Counted from the stretch's first letter, positions 51,307 to 61,076 are shown. The stretch: DNA of 64,000 bases from Sphaerisporangium aureirubrum (GCF_042658925.1 NZ_JBHSRF010000008.1:124001-188000); one strand, 5' to 3'. Numbers and translations are program-made. Notes: generated by a model not told the origin, from the letters alone.

Positions 51307-52830
51307 TCAGACGGTCGTGCGCGACCACTGCTGGTTGGTGCCGGTGTTGCACGCATACTGCTTGAGGATCACGCCGTCCGCGGTCGATGCGGACGGTACG
51401 TCCACGCATTTGCCGCTGTGCCGTGCCCGGAGCTGGAAGTAACTGCCGTTGGCGACCATCTGGAACTGCTGGTTGGTGCCGGTGCCACAGGTGTACTGGA
51501 CGAGCTCGGCGCCGTCGGCGGTCGAAGCGCTCACCACGTCAAGACACTTTCCGCTGTGGCGGCTGATGATGCGCCAGTAGCCGCTGCCGGCGTCCTGGAA
51601 CTGCCACTGCTGCCACGCGCTGCCACCGTAGGTGTACTGGCCGACGCGCGCACCGTTGGCGGTGTTCGGTTGCTGGACGTCCATGGCCTTGCCGCTGTGG
51701 CGCACATTGATCCTGTAGAACGTTTCCGGCTCCGGCGTAGGGGTCGAGCCGCCGATGGTGTCGCCCCAGGCATACCGGATCCGGTCGGCGCCGGAGGTGT
51801 TGCGGACGGTCAAGCTGAGATCGGTGCCGCTGCCACTCAGTGCGTACATCGAGTAGTGGTCGTAGCCGAGGCTTCCGGTCAACTTGCCGCCGAGGGCCGG
51901 CCAGTAGGTGCCGCCCATCTGGTTGTCCCGCATGACCTGGGCCATGGCGCGGATGTAGCGCACGAAGTTGTCGGTGCTGTTCGCGTCGGCGTAGTTGAGG
52001 CCAGTGGACATCGGCGCGCCGAACTCGGTCGCGACCGCGCGGGAGGCGCAGTTGCCGAGACGCGTCTGAATGTGGCTCCGGAAAGCGTCGTAGGTCATCG
52101 CGCTGTAGAAGAAGGCGTAGTAGTGGAAGGACAGCAGCGTCGAGTTGAAGCGGCTGTCGTTGCAGATGTCCCTCAGGTCCTGGCTGAAGCCGGTGCCGCC
52201 GATGAGGACCCGGCCGGGCACCGCCGAGGTGTGATAGCTGAGCCAGTTCGCCGCGACGTTCCGCCAGTCCGCCGATGTGTAGCCGTGCGGTTCGTTCATT
52301 GGCTCGAAGTAGACGTTGCTGTTCGACCCGTACGTGTTGGTCACGCTGGACCACATCGTGTTCCACGCGGCGAGGTTCGTGATCCTGCCGCCCGAGGCGG
52401 CGCCGTCCTCCCAATAAGCCAGGATGACCTTGAACCCACGAGCGGTCGCGGCGTCGATAGCGCCGCGGTAGGCGTTCCACCAGGTGGTGTTGGCCACAGT
52501 GTGAGTGTTGATAGGCAGCCGCACGGTGTTGACCCCCATGGTGGAAGCCATGTGGTCGTAGAGGGCGTTGGCCTTGGCCCGCACCGTCGCGTTGCTGTCG
52601 GACTGGCTCAGGCCCTGCACGACGAGCGTGGTGGTGCTGAAGTTGTCACCCAGCACGGCCCAGTTCATGCCTCGGAACTGGCTGGTGGCGGCATTGGCCG
52701 ACGGCGCGGGAACGAGCCCTGCCACCGCGGCGAGCGCGGCCACCACAAGGGCGATCAGCAACCGGCGTAACGGCCGGGTACTCCGCGATGGTCCTGATGA
52801 GTAACCATCAGACGCCTTGATCAGTGCCAT
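51307..52830 (-). CDS. Secreted GH5-type glycoside hydrolase with ricin lectin module
   Basis: About 507 residues from ATG 52830. A signal peptide with basic head (RPLRRLLIALVVAALAAVAGLV) ends near ANA. The catalytic domain (about 50-345) has the GH5 acid/base Glu in YFEPMNEPHGY and the nucleophile Glu in VATEFGAPM, with early strands RGMNWAVLGDNF and VNTVRLPINTH. It should cut beta-glucan or mannan-type plant polysaccharide outside the cell. A ricin-type trefoil follows (about 370-507), with three HSGK(C/A)(L/M/V)DV repeats. The ribosome site is weak, and an in-frame GTG at 52845 is possible. A remnant of another secreted gene overlaps its 5' end. Confidence 0.87.
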   Translation of the reverse strand: MALIKASDGYSSGPSRSTRPLRRLLIALVVAALAAVAGLVPAPSANAATSQFRGMNWAVLGDNFSTTTLVVQGLSQSDSNATVRAKANALYDHMASTMGVNTVRLPINTHTVANTTWWNAYRGAIDAATARGFKVILAYWEDGAASGGRITNLAAWNTMWSSVTNTYGSNSNVYFEPMNEPHGYTSADWRNVAANWLSYHTSAVPGRVLIGGTGFSQDLRDICNDSRFNSTLLSFHYYAFFYSAMTYDAFRSHIQTRLGNCASRAVATEFGAPMSTGLNYADANSTDNFVRYIRAMAQVMRDNQMGGTYWPALGGKLTGSLGYDHYSMYALSGSGTDLSLTVRNTSGADRIRYAWGDTIGGSTPTPEPETFYRINVRHSGKAMDVQQPNTANGARVGQYTYGGSAWQQWQFQDAGSGYWRIISRHSGKCLDVVSASTADGAELVQYTCGTGTNQQFQMVANGSYFQLRARHSGKCVDVPSASTADGVILKQYACNTGTNQQWSRTTV

Positions 52831-53038
52831 GAAATGTCCAATCACTAGATCTAAGTTCCTGGGTCGAACCCTCACTCGTAGACCTCGTGTTGCTGACGTG
52901 GCCGGCTCGGCGACCACGCATACGGCCCGGGTCGGCGGAAAGGGCCGCCGCGCGGGCGGTGCGGGCGCCGATGACGGGGATGGCCCTCGCGGCGACGGCC
53001 TGCAGCAGCCGGCGACGGTTCAGCTGGGCGGACTGCAT
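52808..53038 (-). pseudogene. Truncated 5' end of a Tat-exported protein gene
   Basis: The frame starts with an ATG preceded by GGAG and encodes MQSAQLNRRRLLQAVAARA, a twin-arginine signal peptide with basic head and hydrophobic core ending near ARAAAL. After about 40 residues no mature domain appears, and the frame runs on as low-complexity Arg/Ser/Thr sequence into the GH5 start region. It looks like the front of a deleted secreted enzyme gene, still behind its own LacI-type operator at 53053-53068. It could instead be a short leader frame, but a signal peptide followed by nothing favours truncation. Confidence 0.5.
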
Positions 53039-53052
53039 CAGAGCTCCAACGA

Positions 53053-53068
53053 ATGTTAGCGCTAATAT
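53053..53068. promoter_or_regulatory. LacI-type operator, site 1
   Basis: ATGTTAGCGCTAATAT has the perfect core TTAGCGCTAA, centred on CG as LacI-family sites are. It lies 15 to 30 bases upstream of the Tat remnant start and 222 bases upstream of the GH5 start. Confidence 0.6.
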
Positions 53069-53643
53069 TTAGACGGCAGGGTTACCTCGCGCGGCAGGGC
53101 ACTGGGTTCGTATCGCCGGGCCGCCGAACACGCATCCTGTATCCGCGACGGACGTGAAGGTTACATCGGCGTTACAACAGTGTGAGCGATCACAACTGCG
53201 CGGTCAATACCCGGAACCGCGCGCCTGACCTCGGCGGCTTGACACGGAAAGCCCTGGCTCTCCGATGACGGCGAGTGTGCAACCGAAGCGAGAGTCAACA
53301 CGGATCTTGACGAGCCCGCTCTACACGCTAACGTTCTGCGAAACGCACCAGAAACACGGCGGCGAACTGCGCACCCCGCGATCGGACTGATTCGCACGCG
53401 CTCCGTCGTGGTGTCCACAATAAATGTTAGCGCTAACATAACAGACATTCCGATGCGTCTGAATCCCGTCTGGAAGCGAGTGCACGCGGGATACAGTCGT
53501 CAAGCCCGAACCACAGGGCGACGACTCCTATCTCCCGTTCGGAGAGGCGTAGACCTGCTGGCCGGCCGGACCGGAGACGGTCAGGTCGATACGGGCGGGG
53601 GGGTAAGGGGACCGCTGGTCCGGTGCGGCCGTGTGTGCGACTG
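53069..53643. other. Intergenic region between the LacI-type operators and the 430-residue protein gene
   Basis: No credible coding frame is visible on either strand. It holds LacI-type operator site 2 (53424-53439) and is otherwise unremarkable. A promoter for the minus-strand GH5/remnant unit is expected between 53060 and 53450. Confidence 0.4.
53424..53439. promoter_or_regulatory. LacI-type operator, site 2
   Basis: ATGTTAGCGCTAACAT is a perfect 16-bp palindrome, sharing its core with site 1 but fully symmetric. Two such sites 371 bases apart allow repression by looping. The regulator could be the LacI gene in this window or another elsewhere. Confidence 0.65.
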
Positions 53644-54936
53644 CTATCGGCGGAAGGTGATCCAGTAAAGACGGCCGATGATCCCTCCATCGAGGTTGTA
53701 GATGGCCCATGTCTGTCCTTGGCGCAGGGGAATCGTGTAGCTCGACCGATCACCTATCAGATCCAGCCAGATGTCGTCTTCGCCGCCTTCAGGGCCCAAC
53801 TTGGCGGAGAAGAGGCCCCAGAACGTACTGTCGGCCGGGTTCTGAATGACCAGGATGCCGTCGTACTCGACATAGAAATATTGCGTCGAACCGTCCGTCA
53901 CCACGGGTTCGAGCTGGACCGCCGGCTCGAACAAGGCGGTGAGGCTGGCTTTTCCCTCGACCGACAGGTTGCCGCCGAGCGCCGTGTCCCCGGATACCTG
54001 AAGTCCTTCTTCGAAGCCCGCCCGGCCGTACACGTACAGACTGCCGCCGTCCTGGACGGTTACGTTCGCGGCGCTGATGGAGCCGGCGGTGAGCGGGCCG
54101 GTGACGCCGATGCCTCCGGAGCCGACGGTGAGCCCGAGCAGGCTCGGGTCGCCGATGGTGACGGTGAGGGTGGCGTACTGGGTGGATTCATCGGCTCCGG
54201 AGACCGTGGAGGCCTGCACGGTGAAAGTGGTGTCGTTCACGATCTTGTAGCCGGCTTTCTGGGTGGTGCTCCAGGAAGTCCCGGTGCCCTCGTAGAGGAC
54301 CGTGCCGTCGCCGTCGTAGAGCGTGTAAGAGGTGCCGTTGCTCTCCCAACTGAAGCGGACGTCGTCGCCGGCGTTGAACTTCGTCCTCGGGATGCCCGGT
54401 GTGTCAGGGGCGGTCGCCAGGAAGCTGCGCAGGAAGAAGTCGGATTGTGCGCCTGGTTGTGCGGTGGGCAGAGTCATCTCGACAGGGTCCTTGCGGGTGG
54501 ATCGGTCGGTGGGTGTGTGACTGGTCTCGGTGACCCAGAAGGTGAGCGGGTCCCCGGTGGTGGCGGTGAGTTTGCCGCTGATCTGGAATTCCAGATCCCC
54601 GCCGAGCAGGTCCATCCCAGGTACGGGCGGGTAAAAGGGGAATTGGTAGTACTGCGTGTCGGCGGCGAGGCCGAGTTCCTGCCCGGACTTCATCTCGACG
54701 GACTCGGGCGGCTGCCAATCGCCGCCGATGATCGAGGATTGCGGCTTCTCGACGAAGTACGGCCCGCCGTCGTCCGGCGCACTGGCCGGGACGGCGATCA
54801 TGATCTCCTCGCAGTAGACCGTCTGCCCGGTGGGGACGGAGACGGTCACGTCGACGTTGTTGATGGCGGTGCCGTCGGGTCGCAGAGGGGCGGGGCTGGA
54901 GGTGGCGGTGTACTGCAGCAGGGGGGCGCCGGGCAC
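53644..54936 (-). CDS. 430-residue protein with Ig-like domain and fibre-like repeats, last gene of the DUF6603-like operon
   Basis: 430 residues from a GTG with GGAG about eight bases upstream. No signal peptide. The first 150 residues form a beta-rich domain (YTATSSPAPLRPDGTAINN). Residues about 170-260 resemble an Ig/FN3-type sandwich (DDVRFSWESNGTSYTLYDGD). Residues about 265-330 are Gly-rich repeats (GLTVGSGGIGVTGPLTAGSI, then GLQVSGDTALGGNLSVEG) like the beta-helical shafts of phage tail fibres and trimeric adhesins. The C-terminus is a small beta-rich domain ending ITFRR. It follows the 1,253-residue protein gene by 36 bases. Function unknown; a fibre or ligand-binding role is a guess from the repeats. 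Confidence 0.65.
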   Translation of the reverse strand: MPGAPLLQYTATSSPAPLRPDGTAINNVDVTVSVPTGQTVYCEEIMIAVPASAPDDGGPYFVEKPQSSIIGGDWQPPESVEMKSGQELGLAADTQYYQFPFYPPVPGMDLLGGDLEFQISGKLTATTGDPLTFWVTETSHTPTDRSTRKDPVEMTLPTAQPGAQSDFFLRSFLATAPDTPGIPRTKFNAGDDVRFSWESNGTSYTLYDGDGTVLYEGTGTSWSTTQKAGYKIVNDTTFTVQASTVSGADESTQYATLTVTIGDPSLLGLTVGSGGIGVTGPLTAGSISAANVTVQDGGSLYVYGRAGFEEGLQVSGDTALGGNLSVEGKASLTALFEPAVQLEPVVTDGSTQYFYVEYDGILVIQNPADSTFWGLFSAKLGPEGGEDDIWLDLIGDRSSYTIPLRQGQTWAIYNLDGGIIGRLYWITFRR

Positions 54937-54972
54937 GCGGGGTCTCCTTCTCGGGGTGAGGGAGGGATGCGG

Positions 54973-57900
54973 CTAGTGGTCCTGGACCTGTTCTGGTTCG
55001 GTGAGGAGGCGGAGCATGCCGTCCTCGAGGGTGCAGGGGCTGTCGGGGAACCGCGCGTCCGGCAGCGCCGGGGTCAGCTCGTACGGTGTCCACGGCGCCT
55101 GTCCCGGTGCGGGCCGCAGCCAGGACCAGGTGCCGCGTCTCTCGCCCGGCCGGGGGAAGACGAGGGTCGCGGCGTGTTCGGTGGTGAGGACGGGACCGAA
55201 CCGGAAGAGCGCCTGCATGTGGCGTAGCGCGTCGTCCACGTGCCGGGGCGGCACGGTGACGGCGGCGGTGGGGATGATGCCGCTGGTGGCGTGGACGGCG
55301 GCGCGCGGGTCGAGGAGCAGGAGCAGCCGGGTGGGGGCGGGGTCGCCGAAGGTCAGCTCGGGGTGGTCGCCGGCGGGGCCGAGGGGTCCGATCTGCCGGG
55401 CGTAGTCCTGCCCGTCGTCGGGCGCGGTGACGCTGTGGAACCTGTCGTACCGGTAGGCGGCCGTGTCGTCGGCGGTGAAGTAGCCGATGAGGCCGTCGTC
55501 GTGGGCGGCCTGGTCGCCGAGGCGGACGGGGAACCGGTGGGCGGTGAAGGCAGGGGGTGGTGGGGCGAGGGTGGCGGCCCAGCCGGTGTCCCCCAGGGGT
55601 GGTCCCTGGAGGGTCAGCCGGAGCTGTGCGGGGACGAGGGCCAGGGGGCGTCCGACGAGGAGACTCAGGTTCTGGTCGGCGCGCTGGCCGAGTGGTTCCG
55701 TGGTCCACAGGGTGGAGTCGATGACGTCGAGGAAGGCCGTGAAGCCGGCCTCCGCGGCGAGACCGGGTGAGCCGATCAGACCCGCGACCAGGGGCGCGAG
55801 CCGCGCGACCTGGTCCAGGGTGGTGACGGTGCCGTCGGGCGGCGGCTCCCACTGGCCGGTACGCCGCCCTTGTGCGCCGATGAGCAGGCGGTAGGTGCCG
55901 AGCAGGCGGCCCGCCGGGTCGTACAGCAGCAGGCTGCGGTCGAGATGGTTGGGAAGGAGCCAGCCGCCGATGGGGCTCGGGTCGGCCGCGGTGCGCACGA
56001 CGCGGGTGCCGGTCCGCGCGTCGAGGAGGTCGAAGTCGAGCCGGGCGGGCTGGAGGGGGCGGGGCGGCAACTCGGCGACGGCCGCGATCGTGGGGGTGAG
56101 CGAGGTCCCGGCGGTGAGAGGGGTGTCGACGACGAGGGGGAAGTTGCGGTAGTCGTGCAGCCCGCCGCCTTCGGTGTCGGGGCTGACCACGTCGAGGACG
56201 CGGCCGAACTTGTCGTAGAGGAAGAGCTCCTCGACGTGGATCTGCCCCTGCCGCGTCTCGTGGAAGGGAGCGCCGGCGCCTCCGGGGAGGTACGGGGCGC
56301 TGGTGACCTGGCCCCGGTAGCGGGCGGGCAGGCCGTCGCCGGTGGCGGCGTCGGGGTAGCCGGCCAGTCCGGCGATGTGCGGGTGGTCGGGGTCGGCGGT
56401 GGTGGGACGGCGGAAGGCGCGGGTGTCGCGCGCGGCCAGCCGTTCGTTGAAGCCGGTGAGTTCCTGGGCGAGGAACGCCCAGTCGCCGATCGACGTCAGC
56501 CAGGCGTCGAGTCGCCCGCGCTGGTCGTCGGTGCCGTAATGGGAGACGAACTCCTTCAGCCGGGCCGCGAACAGGGAGCGGGGGTGGGGGCCGAGGCCCG
56601 ACATGCCCGTGACGGTGACCGGGTCCGGGGTGACGCCGGCCGCGCCGGTGTAGTGGTGGCCGGTGCCGTCGAAGGCCCAGCAGCGCTGGGTGCCCACGGC
56701 GTAGGGGATGTGGCGGTAGGCGACCTTCCACTCCATGATCAGCGGTTCCCAGGGCTGGGTCCAGGGATCCAGGCCCAGCGCGGGCAGGGTGCCGGTGTAG
56801 TCGGCGGGGCGGTGGGCGGCGATGGCGGCACGCACGTCGTCCACCGGCAGGCCGCCGGCCGCGGCCAGCGCGGGGGCGTTGCCCGGGTCCAGCAGGAAGT
56901 ACTCCGCGAGCAGCGCGGGGATCTCCCGCGGCAGCGCGGAGAGGCCGGGGACGGCGGGCATCGGCCCGCTGCCGGGTGTCGCGGTGATCGTCGTGCCCGC
57001 GACCGTGACGGCGCTGACCAGGGGCGAGGGGTCGTCGCCGGTGAGCGGCCGTACGGGGGTCGGCCGGCCTGCGACGGTGGTGTCGGCCGGCGGCAGGAGA
57101 CCGGACACGCTGACCACGGGGTCGTTGCTCTGCCAGTACGGGGGAGCGGGGACGGCCTTGAGCGTGGCGCCCCCGGTGAGCCCCTTCGCTTCGGCGAAGG
57201 CGCCGATCCCGGCGAGGAAGGCGTCGTCGTCACCCGCGTGGGAGCCGGTGAGGCCGGGCTGGGGGACTTTCACGGCCAGGTCCCGCACCTGGACGGTCAT
57301 GGCGCGCACCGTGTGAGCGAGTGAACCCTCCCGGTCCTGGTCCAGTTCCTGCCGCATCCGCTCGGGATCCGGCGCGTCGCCGGGACGCGGGGACAACGCG
57401 TCGGCCAGGCCGTACTTCAGCCACAGGGCGTTCAGCCGCCACTGGTGGACGTACAACTCGCCGAGCCGCTCGTTCAGCCGGCGCTGGTCGTCGTTCAGGG
57501 TGGCCAGCCAGGCCGGCGGGGTGAACGGCGCGGGTGCCGACGCCGGATCGGCCGTGTCGGCGGGAGGTGGTGTCACGGTCCAGTGGTGGCCCCCGGCCGA
57601 GGCGCCGAACGAGGCGTCGTGGATGTGGCGCCGTACCCGCGCGTCGCCGCCCTTCTCGTCGGCCACATCCAGGACGTTGTGCAGGAATGTGCGCAGCAGT
57701 TGCAGGTCCGAGCCGGAGGGGGAGGCGCCGGTGGTGTGCAGGGCACGGCCGGCGAGCGCGGTGAAGGCGTCCTCGGTGGTGTTGCCGACGGCGACGTTGA
57801 GCTTGCCGTTGTCCTGGACGGTGTCCAGGGGATCGGGGGCGGGTGCCGAGGTGGCGTCCGGGTCCCAGGCGACGGTCAGGACCGTACCGGAGTAGAGGCT

Positions 57901-58734
57901 GCGGGTGGCGGGGGCGACCGCGGCGTCCTTGTCCGGGTCGCCGGACAGGCGGGGGTCCTGCCAGTCGAGGTCGGCGAGACGGCCGGCGTAGGAGGTGCCG
58001 GACGGGAGGGCGGCGAGGACGTCGGCGCCGGGGTCTGCGTACCAGCCGACGACCTGGTAGCCGAGCGTGTCGGCCGTTGTGACGTCGGCCAGGTCGTCGA
58101 GGAAGGAGAAGACGTTGCTGTTGTGCGGCGTGTAGGTGGTGAAGTACGGGTCGCCGGTGGCCATGGCGGTCACGTACAGCGGGTCCCGTGCGGCTCGTTC
58201 GGCCCAGGGCGTGGTGCCGGTGAGGGGGAAGGCGAGCCCGATGAGGACCTGGGGGGTGCCGGACGCCATGGTGTTGCGGTAGGGGTCGGCGCTGGACCGC
58301 CAGGCCCGCAGCGTGGCGTCGGACACCAGGTAGGTGCTCGACCTGTCATAGGGGTGACCGTTGCGGTAGGCGGTGGTGCTGTAGGGGCAGTCGCTCTCGA
58401 CCACCCACGCCGTGGCGCGGCGGGTGGTGGTGCCGCTGAAGCGGACCACCAGCCACCGGTTGGGCACCAGCGGATAGCCGATCTCCCCGGTGCGCGGGTC
58501 CTGGACGCCGTGGCGCAGCCCCCGGGGCAACGTCCAGTGCAGATGCACGCCGGTGTGGTTGTGCACCTTCGCGTTGCTCTCCCGGTCGCCCTCGTCGGGC
58601 TCCGGGCTCATGTAGTCGTTCAGCGCCTGGTAGTTGTGCTGCCAGGTGCGGAAGCCGTCCCGGCCTCGCAGGGCGGTGTTGACCACGAGGGCGTCCAGGC
58701 CGACGGGCACGACGAGCGTGGGCTGGGTGGTCAT
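54973..58734 (-). CDS. 1,253-residue protein of unknown function
   Basis: ATG 58734 overlaps the stop of the upstream gene (ATGA). The protein starts TTQPTLVVPVGLDALVVNTAL and has no signal peptide or membrane helix. Near residue 60 is VHNHTGVHLHWTLPRGLRHGV. Near residues 390-460 is a helical part (YVHQWRLNALWLKYGLADAL). A long proline-rich middle section and a second beta/alpha region (IEVEELFLYDKFGR-like, LLLYDPAGRLLGTYRLLIG) follow. The sequence has many Asp, Pro and Trp but no enzyme motif that I can name. It is the third gene of the operon led by the DUF6603-like protein. I do not recognise the family. It is probably a structural or complex-forming protein. Confidence 0.65.
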   Translation of the reverse strand: MTTQPTLVVPVGLDALVVNTALRGRDGFRTWQHNYQALNDYMSPEPDEGDRESNAKVHNHTGVHLHWTLPRGLRHGVQDPRTGEIGYPLVPNRWLVVRFSGTTTRRATAWVVESDCPYSTTAYRNGHPYDRSSTYLVSDATLRAWRSSADPYRNTMASGTPQVLIGLAFPLTGTTPWAERAARDPLYVTAMATGDPYFTTYTPHNSNVFSFLDDLADVTTADTLGYQVVGWYADPGADVLAALPSGTSYAGRLADLDWQDPRLSGDPDKDAAVAPATRSLYSGTVLTVAWDPDATSAPAPDPLDTVQDNGKLNVAVGNTTEDAFTALAGRALHTTGASPSGSDLQLLRTFLHNVLDVADEKGGDARVRRHIHDASFGASAGGHHWTVTPPPADTADPASAPAPFTPPAWLATLNDDQRRLNERLGELYVHQWRLNALWLKYGLADALSPRPGDAPDPERMRQELDQDREGSLAHTVRAMTVQVRDLAVKVPQPGLTGSHAGDDDAFLAGIGAFAEAKGLTGGATLKAVPAPPYWQSNDPVVSVSGLLPPADTTVAGRPTPVRPLTGDDPSPLVSAVTVAGTTITATPGSGPMPAVPGLSALPREIPALLAEYFLLDPGNAPALAAAGGLPVDDVRAAIAAHRPADYTGTLPALGLDPWTQPWEPLIMEWKVAYRHIPYAVGTQRCWAFDGTGHHYTGAAGVTPDPVTVTGMSGLGPHPRSLFAARLKEFVSHYGTDDQRGRLDAWLTSIGDWAFLAQELTGFNERLAARDTRAFRRPTTADPDHPHIAGLAGYPDAATGDGLPARYRGQVTSAPYLPGGAGAPFHETRQGQIHVEELFLYDKFGRVLDVVSPDTEGGGLHDYRNFPLVVDTPLTAGTSLTPTIAAVAELPPRPLQPARLDFDLLDARTGTRVVRTAADPSPIGGWLLPNHLDRSLLLYDPAGRLLGTYRLLIGAQGRRTGQWEPPPDGTVTTLDQVARLAPLVAGLIGSPGLAAEAGFTAFLDVIDSTLWTTEPLGQRADQNLSLLVGRPLALVPAQLRLTLQGPPLGDTGWAATLAPPPPAFTAHRFPVRLGDQAAHDDGLIGYFTADDTAAYRYDRFHSVTAPDDGQDYARQIGPLGPAGDHPELTFGDPAPTRLLLLLDPRAAVHATSGIIPTAAVTVPPRHVDDALRHMQALFRFGPVLTTEHAATLVFPRPGERRGTWSWLRPAPGQAPWTPYELTPALPDARFPDSPCTLEDGMLRLLTEPEQVQDH

Positions 58735-61076
58735 CGCCGGTCTCCGTCCGGGCCGCTGAAGTGGACGGCCTCGGGGACCTTGACCATCTGCATGGCCAGG
58801 TCGGCGGGACCGATGGGGCCGAGGGTGGTGCCGTGCGCGGTCTCCAGCGCGGCCGTCAACGCGGGGATGAGCGAGCCGATGTCCAGGACCCGGCCGCCGG
58901 TGCCCGTCCTCAGGTGGTCCAGGACGGGGAAGGTGACGTCGGTGCCGAGCTGCTCGCCGAGTCGCCGGCCGGCAGGTGAGTCCGGCGGCAGCATGTTGCG
59001 CAGCGGGATCACACCGTGGTCCTCGACGCCGAACCGGAAACCTTCCTGGGGTTCGCGGAGCTCGACCATCGCGGGCAGGCCGTCGAACAGGCACAGCAGC
59101 ACGGTGGGCGCCAGGTGGTCCATCCGCAGCACCGGCAGCGGCGTGCCGTCCGGGGCATCGGCGCGGACGGCCAGGTTCGGCCAGCCGGAGACCAGCGCCG
59201 AGCGCAGCAGCAGGCCGGTGACGGGCCCCAAGCCGTCCCCGGCCTCCGTGGGAACGCCGGTGGCGGCGTCCGGATCGCCGGATGTGTCGCCGCGGAGCGT
59301 GTCGCGGTGTGCCGCCGCGGTCCGGGCCGCCGCCGACCGTACGGCGTCGGCCACGATCTGGTCCTGGAGGGTGTCCCGGCTGGACTGCGCGCCGATGCCG
59401 AGCGCGCCGGAGACCAGCGCGTCCAGCCAGCTCGGGTCGACGTGGAAGAAACGCAGCGACTCCCGCGGCAACAACCGCTCGTCGGGCACCAGGTGGCTGA
59501 ACGGCACGGGGTGGAGCAGCATCAGCCTGCCGAGCCACCGTGCGATGGGGGTGAAGTGTTCCTTGAGCCCGTCGCCGTCGGCGAGCGCGCCGGTGAGGGC
59601 GGCGCGGGTGGCGTCGGACCGGAGGAAGTCCTCCAGGGCCTGAGTGGGGTCGGCCGGTGGCGCGGCCGGCGCGGGCGGCGACCACGGGGCGGTGGGCCTG
59701 CCCGGTGGCGTGCCGAGCGCGGTGAGCAGGTCGCCGCCGAGGAGCAGGCCGAACGCCGCACGCGCGGTGTCCGGCCCGTCGCCGTCCTGCGGCAGGTGGG
59801 TGCTCGTGGCCTGGTGGTACAGGGTGTCGATGAGGTGCCTGGCGGCGTGTTTGAACGCGAGCAGGTGCTGGGCGAAGGCGGCGTCGGCCACGGCGAGCGC
59901 CCGGCCGGTCTCGAACGCGGTGGCCAGGGACATGTCGAAGGCGCCCCAGGCGGGGTCGTAGCCGATGAGCGCGTCGGCGGTGGTGGCTCGCGCCGCCCGT
60001 GCGGTGGCCACGGGCATGACGGGGGTGAGCGGCCCCCGGTACCAGGCGTAGGTGGCCTCGCCCGAGCGGGTCAGGTACGGCAGCGGCAGGTAGCCGTCGT
60101 TGAGCCGCCGGGCCACGTGCCGCCGCGGGGCCGGGGTGCCGTCGGTGTCCTGGTACGGCGAGGCGAGCCGCAGCCACATCTCGTCGCGGCCGGCCGGGTC
60201 GCCGCCCGGGGTGCGGGTGAGCCCTTCCGCGAGGTCGGCGAAGTCGGCCTGCCGGTCGGGGTAGGCCAGGAACGACCAGCCGGCGAGGGACAGCAGTGCC
60301 ACCGACGTGCGGCCCTGGAAGTCGGGGTCGTCCACGAGGATCTTCTCGTGGCCCTCCAGGGAGACCAGGTGGACGATGTTCTTGGTGGCCGCGGTGGAGC
60401 CGGGCGGGGCGGCGGCCGGGAAGCGGTTCGCGACGACGACGGCGAACAGCCCGTCCTCCTTGAGGCCGAGGATGGCCCGGTCCCCGGTGTTGGCGCCCCG
60501 GCAGTGCGCCAAGAACCGCAGCTCCTCCAGGCGGGGCGCCACCGCGTGGAACTCGGTGGCCGCGACCTGGATGTACGCGCAGGGATCGGTGGCACCGATG
60601 TCGGTTTCCAGGGCGAGGCCGGGTTTGAGCACGGCCGGGTCGTCGGCGAGGAAGTCACCGACCGTGCCGGAGACGGTGCGGGTGGGTGCGGTGGTGCCGC
60701 CGACGAGCTGGTCGTCGGTGAGCACCAGCAGCGCCAGCCAGGGGGTGCCCGCCGGGGCGCCGCGCATGGTTCGTTCCCACGGCAGCATGGGGTCGCCGAG
60801 CACCAGGTGCGGCAGGACCTCGGCGTACCGGCCGCTGGAGGCGTCCGGCGGCTGCTTGGCGACGACCGCGGCGGTGTCGATCGCCACCTGAGGGCCGCGG
60901 ACGGTGAACCTCTGGACGGCCGTGAACGACTTCCCGCCCTCGGGGCCGGTCCACAGTGTGTGGGTGACCTCGACGCGGTGGTCACCCGCGGGCAGGGCGG
61001 GCAGGTAGTTGTCGTGCAGCTCGATGTCCCCGACGGGAATCGTGTCGCGGGCGGGGTGCGGCGGGCTCGGGCTCAC
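58731..61076 (-). CDS. 781-residue protein of unknown function
   Basis: A GTG at 61076 overlaps the stop of the DUF6603-like gene (GTGA). The product has no signal peptide. The first 300 residues are beta-rich, with VGDIELHDNYLPALPAGDHRVEV and FTVRGPQVAIDTAAVV. The middle contains DLAEGLTRTPGGDP and LASPYQDTDG, and the C-terminal 250 residues are more helical, ending AMQMVKVPEAVHFSG. No catalytic or nucleotide-binding motif is evident. It overlaps both neighbours by 4 bases, so the three large proteins are made from one coupled message, suggesting fixed ratios. I do not recognise the family. Confidence 0.65.
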   Translation of the reverse strand: MSPSPPHPARDTIPVGDIELHDNYLPALPAGDHRVEVTHTLWTGPEGGKSFTAVQRFTVRGPQVAIDTAAVVAKQPPDASSGRYAEVLPHLVLGDPMLPWERTMRGAPAGTPWLALLVLTDDQLVGGTTAPTRTVSGTVGDFLADDPAVLKPGLALETDIGATDPCAYIQVAATEFHAVAPRLEELRFLAHCRGANTGDRAILGLKEDGLFAVVVANRFPAAAPPGSTAATKNIVHLVSLEGHEKILVDDPDFQGRTSVALLSLAGWSFLAYPDRQADFADLAEGLTRTPGGDPAGRDEMWLRLASPYQDTDGTPAPRRHVARRLNDGYLPLPYLTRSGEATYAWYRGPLTPVMPVATARAARATTADALIGYDPAWGAFDMSLATAFETGRALAVADAAFAQHLLAFKHAARHLIDTLYHQATSTHLPQDGDGPDTARAAFGLLLGGDLLTALGTPPGRPTAPWSPPAPAAPPADPTQALEDFLRSDATRAALTGALADGDGLKEHFTPIARWLGRLMLLHPVPFSHLVPDERLLPRESLRFFHVDPSWLDALVSGALGIGAQSSRDTLQDQIVADAVRSAAARTAAAHRDTLRGDTSGDPDAATGVPTEAGDGLGPVTGLLLRSALVSGWPNLAVRADAPDGTPLPVLRMDHLAPTVLLCLFDGLPAMVELREPQEGFRFGVEDHGVIPLRNMLPPDSPAGRRLGEQLGTDVTFPVLDHLRTGTGGRVLDIGSLIPALTAALETAHGTTLGPIGPADLAMQMVKVPEAVHFSGPDGDRR

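Noticed and set aside
54404..56731. Minus-strand frame of about 775 codons overlapping the 430- and 1,253-residue genes
   Set aside because: It is a Pro/Arg/His-rich alternate frame across two genes that have better ribosome sites and normal composition.
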